Assembly: GCF_001263795.1 (NCBI RefSeq)
Contig: NZ_LHUR01000005.1
Location: 1 to 64,000, forward strand
Length of the DNA stretch: 64,000 bases
Source of the DNA: Clostridium homopropionicum DSM 5847
GTDB lineage: Bacteria; Bacillota; Clostridia; Clostridiales; Clostridiaceae
Direction of reading: 5' to 3'
Position 1 is the stretch's first letter. Each line of letters begins with the position of its first letter. Under the pieces are notes generated by a model. That model searched no databases. It saw only the letters and a program-made list of their open reading frames with translations, and was not told the origin of the DNA. This document shows positions 19,433 to 28,126 of this stretch, one piece after another. A program made the position numbers and the translations under genes.

Positions 19433-19473
19433 TAAAAGGTTATGAATAAAATAATATATATAATTGTAAGATT

Positions 19474-20031
19474 TTAAAATGAAGTTAATTCTATATGTTC
19501 TTCTTCAACTTCTATAAGAGCTTCAAAAATTTCTCTTATATAATCACTACATACATTAGAATAATATTTATTATAGAAAGCAACAGCATGTTCTTCTTTT
19601 TGCTTTGCCAATTTAAAAAGTAACTCGTCATTATTATATTTGCTGTAATCAACTTTTATTAACTTCGGGCTTTCCTTAAAACCACCTAAACTTTTATGTA
19701 CTCTAGCATGCATGTATTCAATTTTACTTAAATCTCTAAATATTTTTGATGTCCTTTCATCTTTAGCCATTTGAGCTGCCTCTGAATAAAAATCTCCATT
19801 AAAGGTTTCAAGCTTCATTGCATTTTCTAATACTTTTTTTGTATATTCATCTAATAGAATATTTCTTATTTCAATAGATTCTTCTTCAATTAAATATTTT
19901 TTTCCGGCTCCACAAAAAGGGCAGTACAAAATCTCTTCTTTTGAATTTGTATTAAAAAAAGCATAGTTATTTAAATTATAATTTTTATCATTTATATTCA
20001 TCCCACAAATTACACATTTTAGTCCATTCAT
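19474..20031 (-). CDS. Zinc-ribbon plus ferritin-like (rubrerythrin-type) protein
   Basis: The 185-residue protein has an N-terminal metal-binding ribbon (CVICG at residues 5-9 and CPFCG about 30 residues on), followed by a four-helix ferritin-like domain. The domain shows two E-x-x-H pairs, EYMHARVH and EVEEEHIEL, and other carboxylates that could hold two irons. In classical rubrerythrin the rubredoxin part is C-terminal, so the order here is reversed. A role in peroxide or oxygen defence is inferred from the family. The ATG at 20031 follows GAGGTG at six bases; an upstream ATG lacks such a site. Confidence 0.75.
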   Translation of the reverse strand: MNGLKCVICGMNINDKNYNLNNYAFFNTNSKEEILYCPFCGAGKKYLIEEESIEIRNILLDEYTKKVLENAMKLETFNGDFYSEAAQMAKDERTSKIFRDLSKIEYMHARVHKSLGGFKESPKLIKVDYSKYNNDELLFKLAKQKEEHAVAFYNKYYSNVCSDYIREIFEALIEVEEEHIELTSF

Positions 20032-20204
20032 TTTTTTCACCTCATAATTCATTTTAATAGAAAATTAGTATTTTGTCATTTTCTAAATATAATTTCCTCT
20101 GTTTCCTCCAATCTCCTAATTACTTTATGTGATATTTATGGATAATAGTAAGTAGAATTAATTTATCAAACATAAATAATGCAGTATTAAAGGGGGATTT
20201 AAAA

Positions 20205-21218
20205 ATGAAGCTGAAAAGGTTTACATTCATTCTAACTGGGCTACTTCTTGCGTGCAATTCTTCAATCGTAAAAGCTTCCACAATTATTGATTATTCGGTA
20301 AAGAGCGGTGATTCTTTGTGGAAAATTTCTCAAGCCTATAATACCACTGTAGATAAAATAACTTCTTTAAATAATCTAACATCAACTAATTATATTTATG
20401 TTGGACAAACTCTAAAGATTGAAGATAATAGATATACATCTTACACAGTAATTTCAGGAGATACTCTATGGAAAATATCAGTAAAATTTAATACTACTGT
20501 AGATAATATTTTAAAATTTAATAATTTGGCTTCTACAACAATTTATATTGGACAAGTTCTTCGCATCCCACTAGCTTCTACTATACAAACTTCTCAAGTA
20601 CAAACAGTAAATTATACAGTTGCAGCTGGGGATACAGTTTGGGGAGTAGCTCAGAAATTTAACACTTCCATGGATGCAATAGTAAAAAGTAATATGCTTG
20701 CAGAACCAGTTTTCATGCCTGGTCAAACTATTACTGTACCAGTTAACTCTACACAAATTGTAAAGCCAGTTGGTATAACTATGTATAAAGCAAGATTGAA
20801 TAATAATTTTGGTGATATCTATACATGGGAAAACGGGAGAAGATTATTTACTGTTGGTGAAAAGGGTACTTTAACAGATTTATATACAGGCATTAGTTTT
20901 CAAATGAAATATTACGGTGGCTCAAACCACTCTGATATAGTTCCTTTAACCTTTTCAGATTCAGATAAAATGAAACAAATTTATCCTACCTGGTCTTGGT
21001 CTGCCATGAGACCTATGCTGCTTACCTTTACTCAAGGTGGCACTTATTATAAAATGGCTGTAAGCGTTACAGGTATGCCTCATTCTACTACAGATATGTA
21101 CGAGCAAAATGGAATTAACGGACATTTTGATATGTATTTTTATAATAGTACAAGCCATGTTTCTAATGAGCTTAATCCAACTCACCAGCAAAATATCCTC
21201 AAAGCAAATGGTCAGTAA
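20205..21218 (+). CDS. Secreted protein with three LysM domains and a C-terminal conserved domain
   Basis: The 337-residue protein has a signal peptide (residues 1-24), then three LysM modules at about 28-72, 78-121 and 133-176, each beginning Y-x-V-x-x-GD-x-x-W. These bind peptidoglycan or related glycans. The C-terminal domain (about 195-335) carries GGSNHSDIVPLT, WSWSAMRP, MPHST and NGHFDMYFYNS, a pattern I recall from other Bacillus and Clostridium cell-wall proteins without a known activity. AAAGGGGG stands before the ATG. It is a single-gene unit on the plus strand. Confidence 0.85.
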   Translation: MKLKRFTFILTGLLLACNSSIVKASTIIDYSVKSGDSLWKISQAYNTTVDKITSLNNLTSTNYIYVGQTLKIEDNRYTSYTVISGDTLWKISVKFNTTVDNILKFNNLASTTIYIGQVLRIPLASTIQTSQVQTVNYTVAAGDTVWGVAQKFNTSMDAIVKSNMLAEPVFMPGQTITVPVNSTQIVKPVGITMYKARLNNNFGDIYTWENGRRLFTVGEKGTLTDLYTGISFQMKYYGGSNHSDIVPLTFSDSDKMKQIYPTWSWSAMRPMLLTFTQGGTYYKMAVSVTGMPHSTTDMYEQNGINGHFDMYFYNSTSHVSNELNPTHQQNILKANGQ

Positions 21219-21236
21219 ATAACACTATTTTTATAA

Positions 21237-21272
21237 GCTTCCCAAGGAGGGAGTAATCCCTCCTTGGGAAGC
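21237..21272. terminator. Perfect 16-base-pair hairpin without a T-run
   Basis: GCTTCCCAAGGAGGGA (21237-21252), loop GTAA, and the exact complement (21257-21272) form a GC-rich hairpin between two convergent genes. Neither strand has a clear T-tract after the stem, so termination may be weak or need a factor, or the hairpin may protect 3' ends. Confidence 0.6.
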
Positions 21273-21307
21273 AATATACACTTTTGTAGCTATTAATTAA
21301 ATTCTAA

Positions 21308-22126
21308 CTAACATCCACATCTCTTACATTTGCATTTTAAAAAAGTAAACCCAAAAACTATAGCTATAAAATCACCAGTTGCACTAGCAGCAGATTGTGC
21401 AGAATTTTCTTCCACTTCTGTTTCAGTTTCACTTTCGTCATCTCCAAAGGCAATTGCTACTGATATTCCAAAACATTGAGGTTTAACATCATTTGAATTT
21501 ACCCATGAATTTCTGCTTTTGTAAGGATATCTATCTGCTTCTTCTTCACTTTGTTTTAGTAAAGCCATTTGCTTTTGTAATTTCATAATTTCAACTGCGT
21601 TTTCTTTTACTTCCCTTACCTTAGCTTTTATTAGATTTAAGATTTCACTGTTTGCTTCATAAGCTTTTAATACCTTATCTTCAATTACTATTTCTTCATT
21701 TTTAAACTTCTCTAATACTCCATCTATTTCAGCAATGCTATAAATTCCTCTTTCTGGAGCTCCATTGCAATGACATTCACTTCCTGCGCTTCCGCTTGCT
21801 TGTGCACTTCCTTCTCCAAAATTAATAGTTAAAGCAAAATACGTTGCTAAATTATCACTAGCACTGACGGAAATATTTATAATATCACCACTTCCTGATG
21901 CACCGGCACCACTAACACAGTTAGCCTCCCTGCCCCTTGCATCCTTATTTTCTGAATTCTTATTTTCTACTTTAGACTGTGCCAAATCTTTTGCATCTTC
22001 TTTATTTAACTTTTCAATTTCTATTTTAATTTCATTAGTTAGTTGCTGAATTTTTCCTTTTAAATTTTCTATTTTCTTTGTTATCATTTCTTCATTTTTA
22101 TTTAGATTAGTTTTTAATCTATTCAA
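21308..22126 (-). CDS. Ser/Ala/Gly-rich protein with coiled coils and a cysteine-rich tail
   Basis: The 272-residue protein has an N-terminal coiled coil (1-60), a low-complexity Ala/Ser/Gly block at about 70-120 that ends in ECHCNG, a second coiled coil at about 130-195, and a last block rich in Ser, Ala and Thr that ends LKCKCKRCGC. The two low-complexity blocks resemble each other and resemble the next gene upstream. There is no signal peptide. The start is the TTG at 22126, with AAGGAG ten bases before. I do not recognise the family; a structural role such as a spore or envelope layer cross-linked by cysteines is a guess from composition. Confidence 0.65.
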   Translation of the reverse strand: MNRLKTNLNKNEEMITKKIENLKGKIQQLTNEIKIEIEKLNKEDAKDLAQSKVENKNSENKDARGREANCVSGAGASGSGDIINISVSASDNLATYFALTINFGEGSAQASGSAGSECHCNGAPERGIYSIAEIDGVLEKFKNEEIVIEDKVLKAYEANSEILNLIKAKVREVKENAVEIMKLQKQMALLKQSEEEADRYPYKSRNSWVNSNDVKPQCFGISVAIAFGDDESETETEVEENSAQSAASATGDFIAIVFGFTFLKCKCKRCGC

Positions 22127-22162
22127 GATACAGCCACTCCTTAATTTAATTTATTATTAGAA

Positions 22163-22474
22163 TTAAAAACACCAGTCATCACAGCAGTGTTTCTTCTCAC
22201 ATTTACATTTTAAAATGCTTAAAGATGCTGAAAGTGCAAACTCCGACCCTTGTGCCCTTGCAAAAGCTGCAGCTGAATCTTTATTAAGCTCTGTTTCACT
22301 CTGGCTAAAAGTATCCCCCTCAGCAAAAGCATTTGCACTGCCTGTACATTTCAACTTTGATCTTCTATATCTTTCCATATAACTTACCCCTCTTTTTAAA
22401 CTATTATTTCCTTTCTCATTCTTTACTTCTTCAATTACTTCCTTGGTAGTTTTATTATCAAATGTTTTAACCAT
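22163..22474 (-). CDS. Small protein with Ala/Ser-rich block and cysteine-rich tail
   Basis: The 103-residue protein has a charged N-terminal 40 residues, then KCTGSANAFAEGD, a block rich in Ala, Ser and Glu, and a tail LKCKCEKKHCCDDWCF with six cysteines in 16 residues. The block ending in LKCKC matches the end of the gene that follows it, 36 bases downstream, so the two are probably one operon of related proteins. AAAGGA stands seven bases before the ATG at 22474; a second good site precedes an internal ATG at 22378. Its function is unknown. Confidence 0.65.
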   Translation of the reverse strand: MVKTFDNKTTKEVIEEVKNEKGNNSLKRGVSYMERYRRSKLKCTGSANAFAEGDTFSQSETELNKDSAAAFARAQGSEFALSASLSILKCKCEKKHCCDDWCF

Positions 22475-22475
22475 A

Positions 22476-22559
22476 TGCTTGTCCTTTAATTGTTATCGGG
22501 TTTCCCCATAACATTATATGAATGCTTGTCCATTTTGTTGTGTACATTTTTTACAACAA
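22476..22559 (-). promoter_or_regulatory. Leader region of the cysteine-tail gene pair
   Basis: On the minus strand a CATATAAT box lies at about 22514-22521, followed by a small hairpin (22492-22512, GTTAT-GGG-AAA-CCC-ATAAC type). The ten-base sequence GGACAAGCAT occurs twice, once at the ribosome binding site (22476-22485) and once at 22523-22532. Further upstream TTGTTGT/ACAACAA form an inverted repeat at 22535-22559. The -10 box resembles sigma-A and also sporulation-type boxes; no clear -35 box is seen. Confidence 0.35.
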
Positions 22560-22662
22560 CAGATTGTATAAGCAGTTGATTTTTAAATTTGACAATTTTA
22601 GAATATAATTAATTTTATTTTCATAATTATTATTGTTATTAATTATAAGGAGCAGGACTTAA

Positions 22663-24186
22663 TTGAAAAAAGATAAATTTTTTAGGAATTCTTTAATGTT
22701 GACTCTTTCAAATTCAACGATGAACATTTTAAAATTTGTTTTTTCAATAATATTATCTAGAGAATTAGGTGCTGAAGGAATGGGGCTTTTTGCTTTGATT
22801 ATGCCTATATATGATTTATTTTCCTGCCTTGTTTGTGGTGGAATGATGACAGCAATATCAAAGCAAGCCTCCTCTTTTTTAGCTAAAAAGGATTACAATA
22901 ATTTACATAAATCCATTTATGTAACCATAGTTTTTGATTTGATCTGGGCATTAATTATTGCCTCTTTTGTCCTATTAAATTCAAAATATATTAGCTTAAG
23001 CATTATTAAAGATGCTAGAAGTATAAATAGCTTGATATTAGTTTGCATTGCTCTAGTATTTGTAGCCCTATCCTCAATAATTAAAGGTTACTTTTATGGG
23101 ACTTCAAATGTAAATACTCCAGCAATTATAGATATTTTTGAGAAAATTATCAGAATATTTGTTACAGTATATATAATTAAAATAATGCCTGTAAAAGAAA
23201 TTGAAAATACTGTAACTGCAGTTTATGGAGCCTTAGCTGCCGGCGAAATTGCTAGTTTTATATTACTTTATGTTTTCTATAGAATCTATAAATCTAGAGA
23301 TATACATAACATTGAACTTAATTATCCTTCTGAAAGCAGTCATCAGCTGCTGTTTGATATATTGGTTATGTCAGTTCCATTGTGTATTAATGGTTTTTTA
23401 ACTACTTCAATTTCTACTGTATCAACTTTAATCCTACCAAGACGTTTACTATTGGCAGGATTTGACCACAGTACTTCTCTAGGAATGATAGGAAAATTCT
23501 CTGGTATGGCATTATCAATAATTATGTTTCCTCTAGTAATTATTTTTTCCATATCTATTGTTCTAATTCCAGACATTGCGGAAAGCATAGAAAAGAAAGA
23601 CTATATTAATTTAGAAGAGAGAATTCATCAGGTATTGAGGTTATCCTTATTATTAGGTATTGCAACCTTAATCATATGCTTTAGTATGCCAAATTCACTA
23701 GGTAAGCTATTTTTCGGAAGAGATGATTTAGGAACTTATATAAAGTTTGCGGCGCTCTCAGCTCCTTTTACCTATTTATCAGCTACTACCTTCAGCATAC
23801 TAAATGGTCTTGGCAGACAAGGTGTGTTGCTAAGAAATTCAATTATTGTTGCTGTAGAAGAACTTATTTTACTTTATGTACTTACTTCTATACCAAGCAT
23901 AAATATTTTAGGCTACGGTTTAAGCTTAATGATAACCTCCCTAACCAGTGTAATTATCAATTTACAGGATATAAAAAAGAAATGCTATATAGATTTATCC
24001 TTAGAAAACTTTTTTATAGATATACTCCTAAGCCTGTTAATTTATTTCTTGCTTAGCATTATGAACAATTTAATTCCAGACACATTTTTCAAATTTAAAA
24101 CAATTACTATGCTAGTTTGTGGCTTTAGCCTTTTTCTATTTAGCATGCTATTTGTAAGTAGATATTTAAATAAAGTTAAGACCTAG
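22663..24186 (+). CDS. MOP-superfamily flippase, SpoVB/MurJ-like
   Basis: The 507-residue membrane protein has about 13-14 hydrophobic segments and the start expected of the polysaccharide/lipid II flippase group (KFVFSIILSRELGAEGMGLFA). Members move lipid-linked cell-wall or spore-cortex precursors across the membrane. The TTG at 22663 is the likely start, with AAGGAG ten bases before. It converges with a second flippase gene across a shared terminator. Whether it is SpoVB itself is not clear. Confidence 0.8.
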   Translation: MKKDKFFRNSLMLTLSNSTMNILKFVFSIILSRELGAEGMGLFALIMPIYDLFSCLVCGGMMTAISKQASSFLAKKDYNNLHKSIYVTIVFDLIWALIIASFVLLNSKYISLSIIKDARSINSLILVCIALVFVALSSIIKGYFYGTSNVNTPAIIDIFEKIIRIFVTVYIIKIMPVKEIENTVTAVYGALAAGEIASFILLYVFYRIYKSRDIHNIELNYPSESSHQLLFDILVMSVPLCINGFLTTSISTVSTLILPRRLLLAGFDHSTSLGMIGKFSGMALSIIMFPLVIIFSISIVLIPDIAESIEKKDYINLEERIHQVLRLSLLLGIATLIICFSMPNSLGKLFFGRDDLGTYIKFAALSAPFTYLSATTFSILNGLGRQGVLLRNSIIVAVEELILLYVLTSIPSINILGYGLSLMITSLTSVIINLQDIKKKCYIDLSLENFFIDILLSLLIYFLLSIMNNLIPDTFFKFKTITMLVCGFSLFLFSMLFVSRYLNKVKT

Positions 24187-24212
24187 TTGCTTTAAAAACT
24201 AGGTCTTTTTTA
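24178..24212. terminator. Hairpin terminator between the two flippase genes
   Basis: AAGACCTAGTT (24178-24188) pairs with AACTAGGTCTT (24197-24207) and a T-run follows. The left arm includes the stop codon of the upstream gene. Confidence 0.85.
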
Positions 24213-24219
24213 TAAACAC

Positions 24220-25833
24220 TTATTTTATTAGTTTCAAAATTGTTTTAGGTATTAACTTAGTAAATTTTGAAGGTAACTCTTTTAAATCTTCTTGAGAAAT
24301 TCCTCCTGTAATTGCTAATCCTAATATGTAAATAAATATAGCTATAAATATTGGAATTACTGTAGCTATAGCATTAGCAACATATCCTGAGATTGAATAC
24401 TTTGATAGTATTATTATTAAACTTAAATTTAATCCATATACAACTATTCCCATTAATGCTGAAGCTAAAAACGGTTTTTTAAAGTGAGTAAATAATTTTA
24501 TTTTAATTTTAAGCTTTCTATTTATTAGGTTGTAATTTAGTATCAATGGTATAAGGAAAAATACCATATTTCCAAAGATAGCTCCTATTATATTAATGCT
24601 CGGTATACCTACTAATATATAATTAGTTATTATTTTCCCAAAGACACCTAGCATTATAAACAAGGTTGAAGTATAAAGCTTTCCGATACTTTGTAAAATA
24701 GAGGTTTGTATTAGCACTATTGAATTTAATACAAGTACAACTGAACCATAAAGCAGCATTACACCACCTTGCTTTTCTTTAAATAAAAGTTCAAATATAC
24801 CATCGTTTAAAACTGCAAGTCCAACAGCTGAAGGAACTGCAACTAAAAAGCAAAATCTAAGAGCATAATTAATTTTTGACTGCACACTCTCCTTATCTTT
24901 TAAAGAATAGGATCCTGAAATGGCGGGAAGTACAGACGCTGCTAAGGCTGAAATTAAAGTTATAGGAACACTTAAAAGGGTTCTATACATACTAAAAAGA
25001 CCAAACTTTTCATTACTCTCAAAATCAGTAAGACCTGAATACAACAATCTTCTCTTAACAATGGCAAGGTCAATAATATCTCCAGAATACTGAAGTCCTA
25101 CGCATATTACTAATGGAACTCCATATTGAATTATTCTCATTACTAACTGCTTATTTGTTTTTCTTATCTTATTTTTTTCAGTGTATCCCTTTGGAACTCT
25201 AATTATTTTATTTTTTTCATACACAATTATCAAATATATAGCTGCAATTAATGATCCTAGAGAAGTTCCTAGTGTTCCACCGGCACATCCTGCATCAACT
25301 CCATATTTCATAAACATTGCTGCAAATACAAGAGTACCTATGGTATTTACTATTTGCTCTAATATTTGTGAAACTGCAGTAGGAGTCATATTGCCCCTTC
25401 CTTGAAAATAACCCCTATAGGATGACACAATTGACGTAAAAAATATTGTAGGAGCTAATGCCATAATTGCTAGCTTTGCATTTTCATATTCAATTAAACG
25501 AGCAAGCGGACCTGCAAATATGAACATAAATAAACTCATTACAGTACCAATTATAAGCATCATAAATCTAGCAATTTTAAAGCTTTTAACCGCATCCTTA
25601 TAATCCTGTAAAGCCATATATTCTGAAACAAGCTTAGAAATAGCAGCTGGTATACCAGCGTTTGCAATTACATAAATCCAAACATAAATTTTATAGGATG
25701 CTTGATAAATACCAAAACCATTTAAAGTAATTATGTATTTTAAAAAAGGTATGTATAAAAGGGATAATAATTTAACAATTATCCCTGCTGCAGATAATAT
25801 GGCAAAACCTTTAGTAGTTGACTGCTCTTTCAT
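24220..25833 (-). CDS. Polysaccharide/lipid II flippase of the SpoVB-YtgP-MurJ group
   Basis: The 537-residue protein has about 14 membrane helices. The N-terminal GFAILSAAGIIVKLLSLLYIPFL and the loop YRGYFQGRGNMTPTAVSQILEQ are characteristic of the SpoVB/YtgP branch, which flips lipid II. AGGGGAG stands before the ATG, and the gene begins 12 bases after the pseudouridine synthase gene, so the two are cotranscribed. With the gene at 22663 this gives two flippases end to end, of only moderate similarity by eye. Confidence 0.85.
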   Translation of the reverse strand: MKEQSTTKGFAILSAAGIIVKLLSLLYIPFLKYIITLNGFGIYQASYKIYVWIYVIANAGIPAAISKLVSEYMALQDYKDAVKSFKIARFMMLIIGTVMSLFMFIFAGPLARLIEYENAKLAIMALAPTIFFTSIVSSYRGYFQGRGNMTPTAVSQILEQIVNTIGTLVFAAMFMKYGVDAGCAGGTLGTSLGSLIAAIYLIIVYEKNKIIRVPKGYTEKNKIRKTNKQLVMRIIQYGVPLVICVGLQYSGDIIDLAIVKRRLLYSGLTDFESNEKFGLFSMYRTLLSVPITLISALAASVLPAISGSYSLKDKESVQSKINYALRFCFLVAVPSAVGLAVLNDGIFELLFKEKQGGVMLLYGSVVLVLNSIVLIQTSILQSIGKLYTSTLFIMLGVFGKIITNYILVGIPSINIIGAIFGNMVFFLIPLILNYNLINRKLKIKIKLFTHFKKPFLASALMGIVVYGLNLSLIIILSKYSISGYVANAIATVIPIFIAIFIYILGLAITGGISQEDLKELPSKFTKLIPKTILKLIK

Positions 25834-25845
25834 TCTAAAACTCCC

Positions 25846-26808
25846 CTAAAATTTTAAAACGTCCTTTTTAACCTTTTTAAAAATTGGCGGTAATGTTTCT
25901 ACAACCACTTTGTTCTCTAAATAAGAAAGTTCCTCAGGACAATCTTTAAAAACTAATTTATACGCATAAAGAAATTGAAATTCTAAACCATATTTATTAT
26001 TAAAGAAACTGTTAAGCTTTCTATCTCCATACTTGTCATCTCCTACTATAGGATTCCCCAAAAAAGCTAAATGTGCTCTTAATTGATGACTTCTTCCAGT
26101 AATTAAATTCAATTCTAATAGTGAATAAGAACCTACAGTGTCTAGAACTTTTACTTCCATAGCGATCTTCTTAGATTCGGGTTTTTCTTCTGTATACACC
26201 TCTGAGATATTATTTACTTCATTTTTCAATATAAATGCTTCATAATATCCTTCATTTAATTTTCCTTTAACTAAAGCATTGTAATATTTCTTAATCTTTC
26301 TCTCTCTAATCATTTCATTTGCAAGCTTTAAACTTTTAAAGTTCTTACCAAAAATAACAAGGCCTGATGTATTTCTATCTAATCTATTGCAAGGAGCTGG
26401 AGTAAAGGTTATTTCATTTTCAGGTATATAGTCACCCTTCTCTTTAAGGTAAGATAATACATAATCCGTCAAGGTAGCTTCTCCATTTTCTTTATCAGAA
26501 TGAACCAGTACCCCAGGCCACTTTTCTACAACTAATATATTTTCATCCTCATAGGTAACCTTTAAAGCACTAAAATCTACCTCGATAAATTGCTTTGGTT
26601 GATCTTTTTTTATAGATTGAATATACTTAGCCTCAACGCAATCCCCTTCTACTAAGTAATATTCTCCTTTTACCTTCTTATTATTAACCTTAATATCCCC
26701 TTTTCTTATGCCTTTAAAGATAGCTCCTAAAGGAACGTCACTTAGCCACTTTCTGCAAAATTTATCCACTCTCTGTCCAGCTTCATTTTGCCCAATTTCT
26801 ATTTTCAT
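25846..26808 (-). CDS. RluA-family 23S rRNA-type pseudouridine synthase
   Basis: The 320-residue protein has an N-terminal S4-like RNA-binding domain (about 1-85) and the RluA catalytic domain. The catalytic motif is NRLDRNTSGLVIFGK with the active-site aspartate, near residue 135, and the later block LITGRSHQLRAHLAFLGNPIVGD is typical. It converts uridines to pseudouridine in rRNA; the exact site cannot be told. GGAGG precedes the ATG, and a good promoter lies 65-93 bases upstream. Confidence 0.93.
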   Translation of the reverse strand: MKIEIGQNEAGQRVDKFCRKWLSDVPLGAIFKGIRKGDIKVNNKKVKGEYYLVEGDCVEAKYIQSIKKDQPKQFIEVDFSALKVTYEDENILVVEKWPGVLVHSDKENGEATLTDYVLSYLKEKGDYIPENEITFTPAPCNRLDRNTSGLVIFGKNFKSLKLANEMIRERKIKKYYNALVKGKLNEGYYEAFILKNEVNNISEVYTEEKPESKKIAMEVKVLDTVGSYSLLELNLITGRSHQLRAHLAFLGNPIVGDDKYGDRKLNSFFNNKYGLEFQFLYAYKLVFKDCPEELSYLENKVVVETLPPIFKKVKKDVLKF

Positions 26809-26872
26809 TATATACCTCCAAATACTATTGCCTCTTACTTAATTATTAAGACTCTTTGACGCAACACTGAAA

Positions 26873-26901
26873 ATTATATACTAATAAGTTATTGTTTACA
26901 A
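26873..26901 (-). promoter_or_regulatory. Sigma-A promoter of the rluA-type/flippase operon
   Basis: On the minus strand TTGTAA (26896-26901) and TATAAT (26873-26878) are separated by 17 bases, about 65 bases before the start codon. Confidence 0.6.
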
Positions 26902-26942
26902 TGCAATAGTAAATTATTTAAAAAGTATTTTAATTTACACAT

Positions 26943-28112
26943 TTAGTTATTTAAAAAATTAAAAGCTGTTTCACATTGAATTGCAACACCAACTGGAATA
27001 CAATCTTCATCTACGTCAAAAAGATTGCTGTGAAGAGGATTAACTATTCCCTTTTTCTCATTCCTAATTCCTAAGAAGTAAAATGCAGAGGGTCTTTCTA
27101 AAGAAAAATACGCAAAGCTTTCTACTCCCATGGCTGGCTTTTGAAGCTTCACTATATTCTCGTCTCCAATAACTTCTTCTGCTGATTTCTTTAATACGTC
27201 TACCATATTATCATCATTGTAAAGACAAGGATATCCTTCAGTAATATCTATTTCACATCTGCCTCTCATGGAAGAGCTTATGCCTTCAGCAATCTCCTTA
27301 AATCTTCTTGTTACATATTCTCTATGCTCAAGGGTCATTGTTCTTATAATCCCTGATAGCTCAACTTCATCTGGAATAATGTTAGATGCAGTTCCTCCAT
27401 GTATTGTGCAAATGCTTATAACTGCAGGATCAGTTGGTGGAATTTCTCTGCTAATAATATTCTGAAATGCTGTAATAACATTAGCGGAAATTACTATTGG
27501 ATCAATATTACTATGAGGATATGCACCATGGCCGCCTTTGCCTATAATCTTAAGATCAAAAGGATTAGAAGCTGCATTTACAACATCTCTTTTTATGCCT
27601 ATCTTTCCAACTTCAATGTAAGGCTCCACATGAAGTCCAATAATAGCATCTACTCTTGGATTTTCAAGAACACCTTCTTCAACCATATGTATTGCTCCGC
27701 CAGTAGTTTCTTCTGCAGGTTCAAAAATCAGTTTTACATTTCCATTTAGTTGTTCTTTAATACTATTTAATATTTTAGCTGCTCCTAAAAGAATTGTAGT
27801 ATGCACATCGTGTCCGCAAGCATGCATTCTTCCTTTTGTTTTTGAAGAATACTCACAACTCTTTTTATCTTCCATTGGAAGAGCATCAATATCTGCTCTA
27901 ATTCCAATTGTTTTTTCCCCTTTACCTTTTATAAGTCCACAAATTCCATTACGAGAAGTTTCCTTGTATTCAATCCCCTCTGCTTCTAGAAACTTCTTTA
28001 TTCTTACAACAGTCCAAGAAAGATTAAAATCCAGTTCAGGATTTTGATGAAATTCACGTCTTATATCTATTAACTCATTTTGTATATCCTTAGCCCTATT
28101 TAAGAAATTCAT
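26943..28112 (-). CDS. M20-family amidohydrolase (N-acyl amino acid / hippurate hydrolase type)
   Basis: The 389-residue enzyme belongs to the M20D amidohydrolases, which cleave N-acyl amino acids or similar amides with two metal ions. Metal-binding blocks are GIRADIDALPMED, MHACGHDVHTTILLG near residue 98, EPAEETTGGA near 130 and GLHVEP. A dimerisation domain lies in the middle as usual. AAGGGGG precedes the ATG. It starts 14 bases after the FtsA-like gene and is likely cotranscribed with it; the substrate is not evident. Confidence 0.92.
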   Translation of the reverse strand: MNFLNRAKDIQNELIDIRREFHQNPELDFNLSWTVVRIKKFLEAEGIEYKETSRNGICGLIKGKGEKTIGIRADIDALPMEDKKSCEYSSKTKGRMHACGHDVHTTILLGAAKILNSIKEQLNGNVKLIFEPAEETTGGAIHMVEEGVLENPRVDAIIGLHVEPYIEVGKIGIKRDVVNAASNPFDLKIIGKGGHGAYPHSNIDPIVISANVITAFQNIISREIPPTDPAVISICTIHGGTASNIIPDEVELSGIIRTMTLEHREYVTRRFKEIAEGISSSMRGRCEIDITEGYPCLYNDDNMVDVLKKSAEEVIGDENIVKLQKPAMGVESFAYFSLERPSAFYFLGIRNEKKGIVNPLHSNLFDVDEDCIPVGVAIQCETAFNFLNN

Positions 28113-28126
28113 TAAAAACAGCCCCC

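Noticed and set aside
26943-28112. Antisense open frames over the M20 amidohydrolase gene
   Set aside because: They follow the third-base pattern of the real gene and resemble no protein family.
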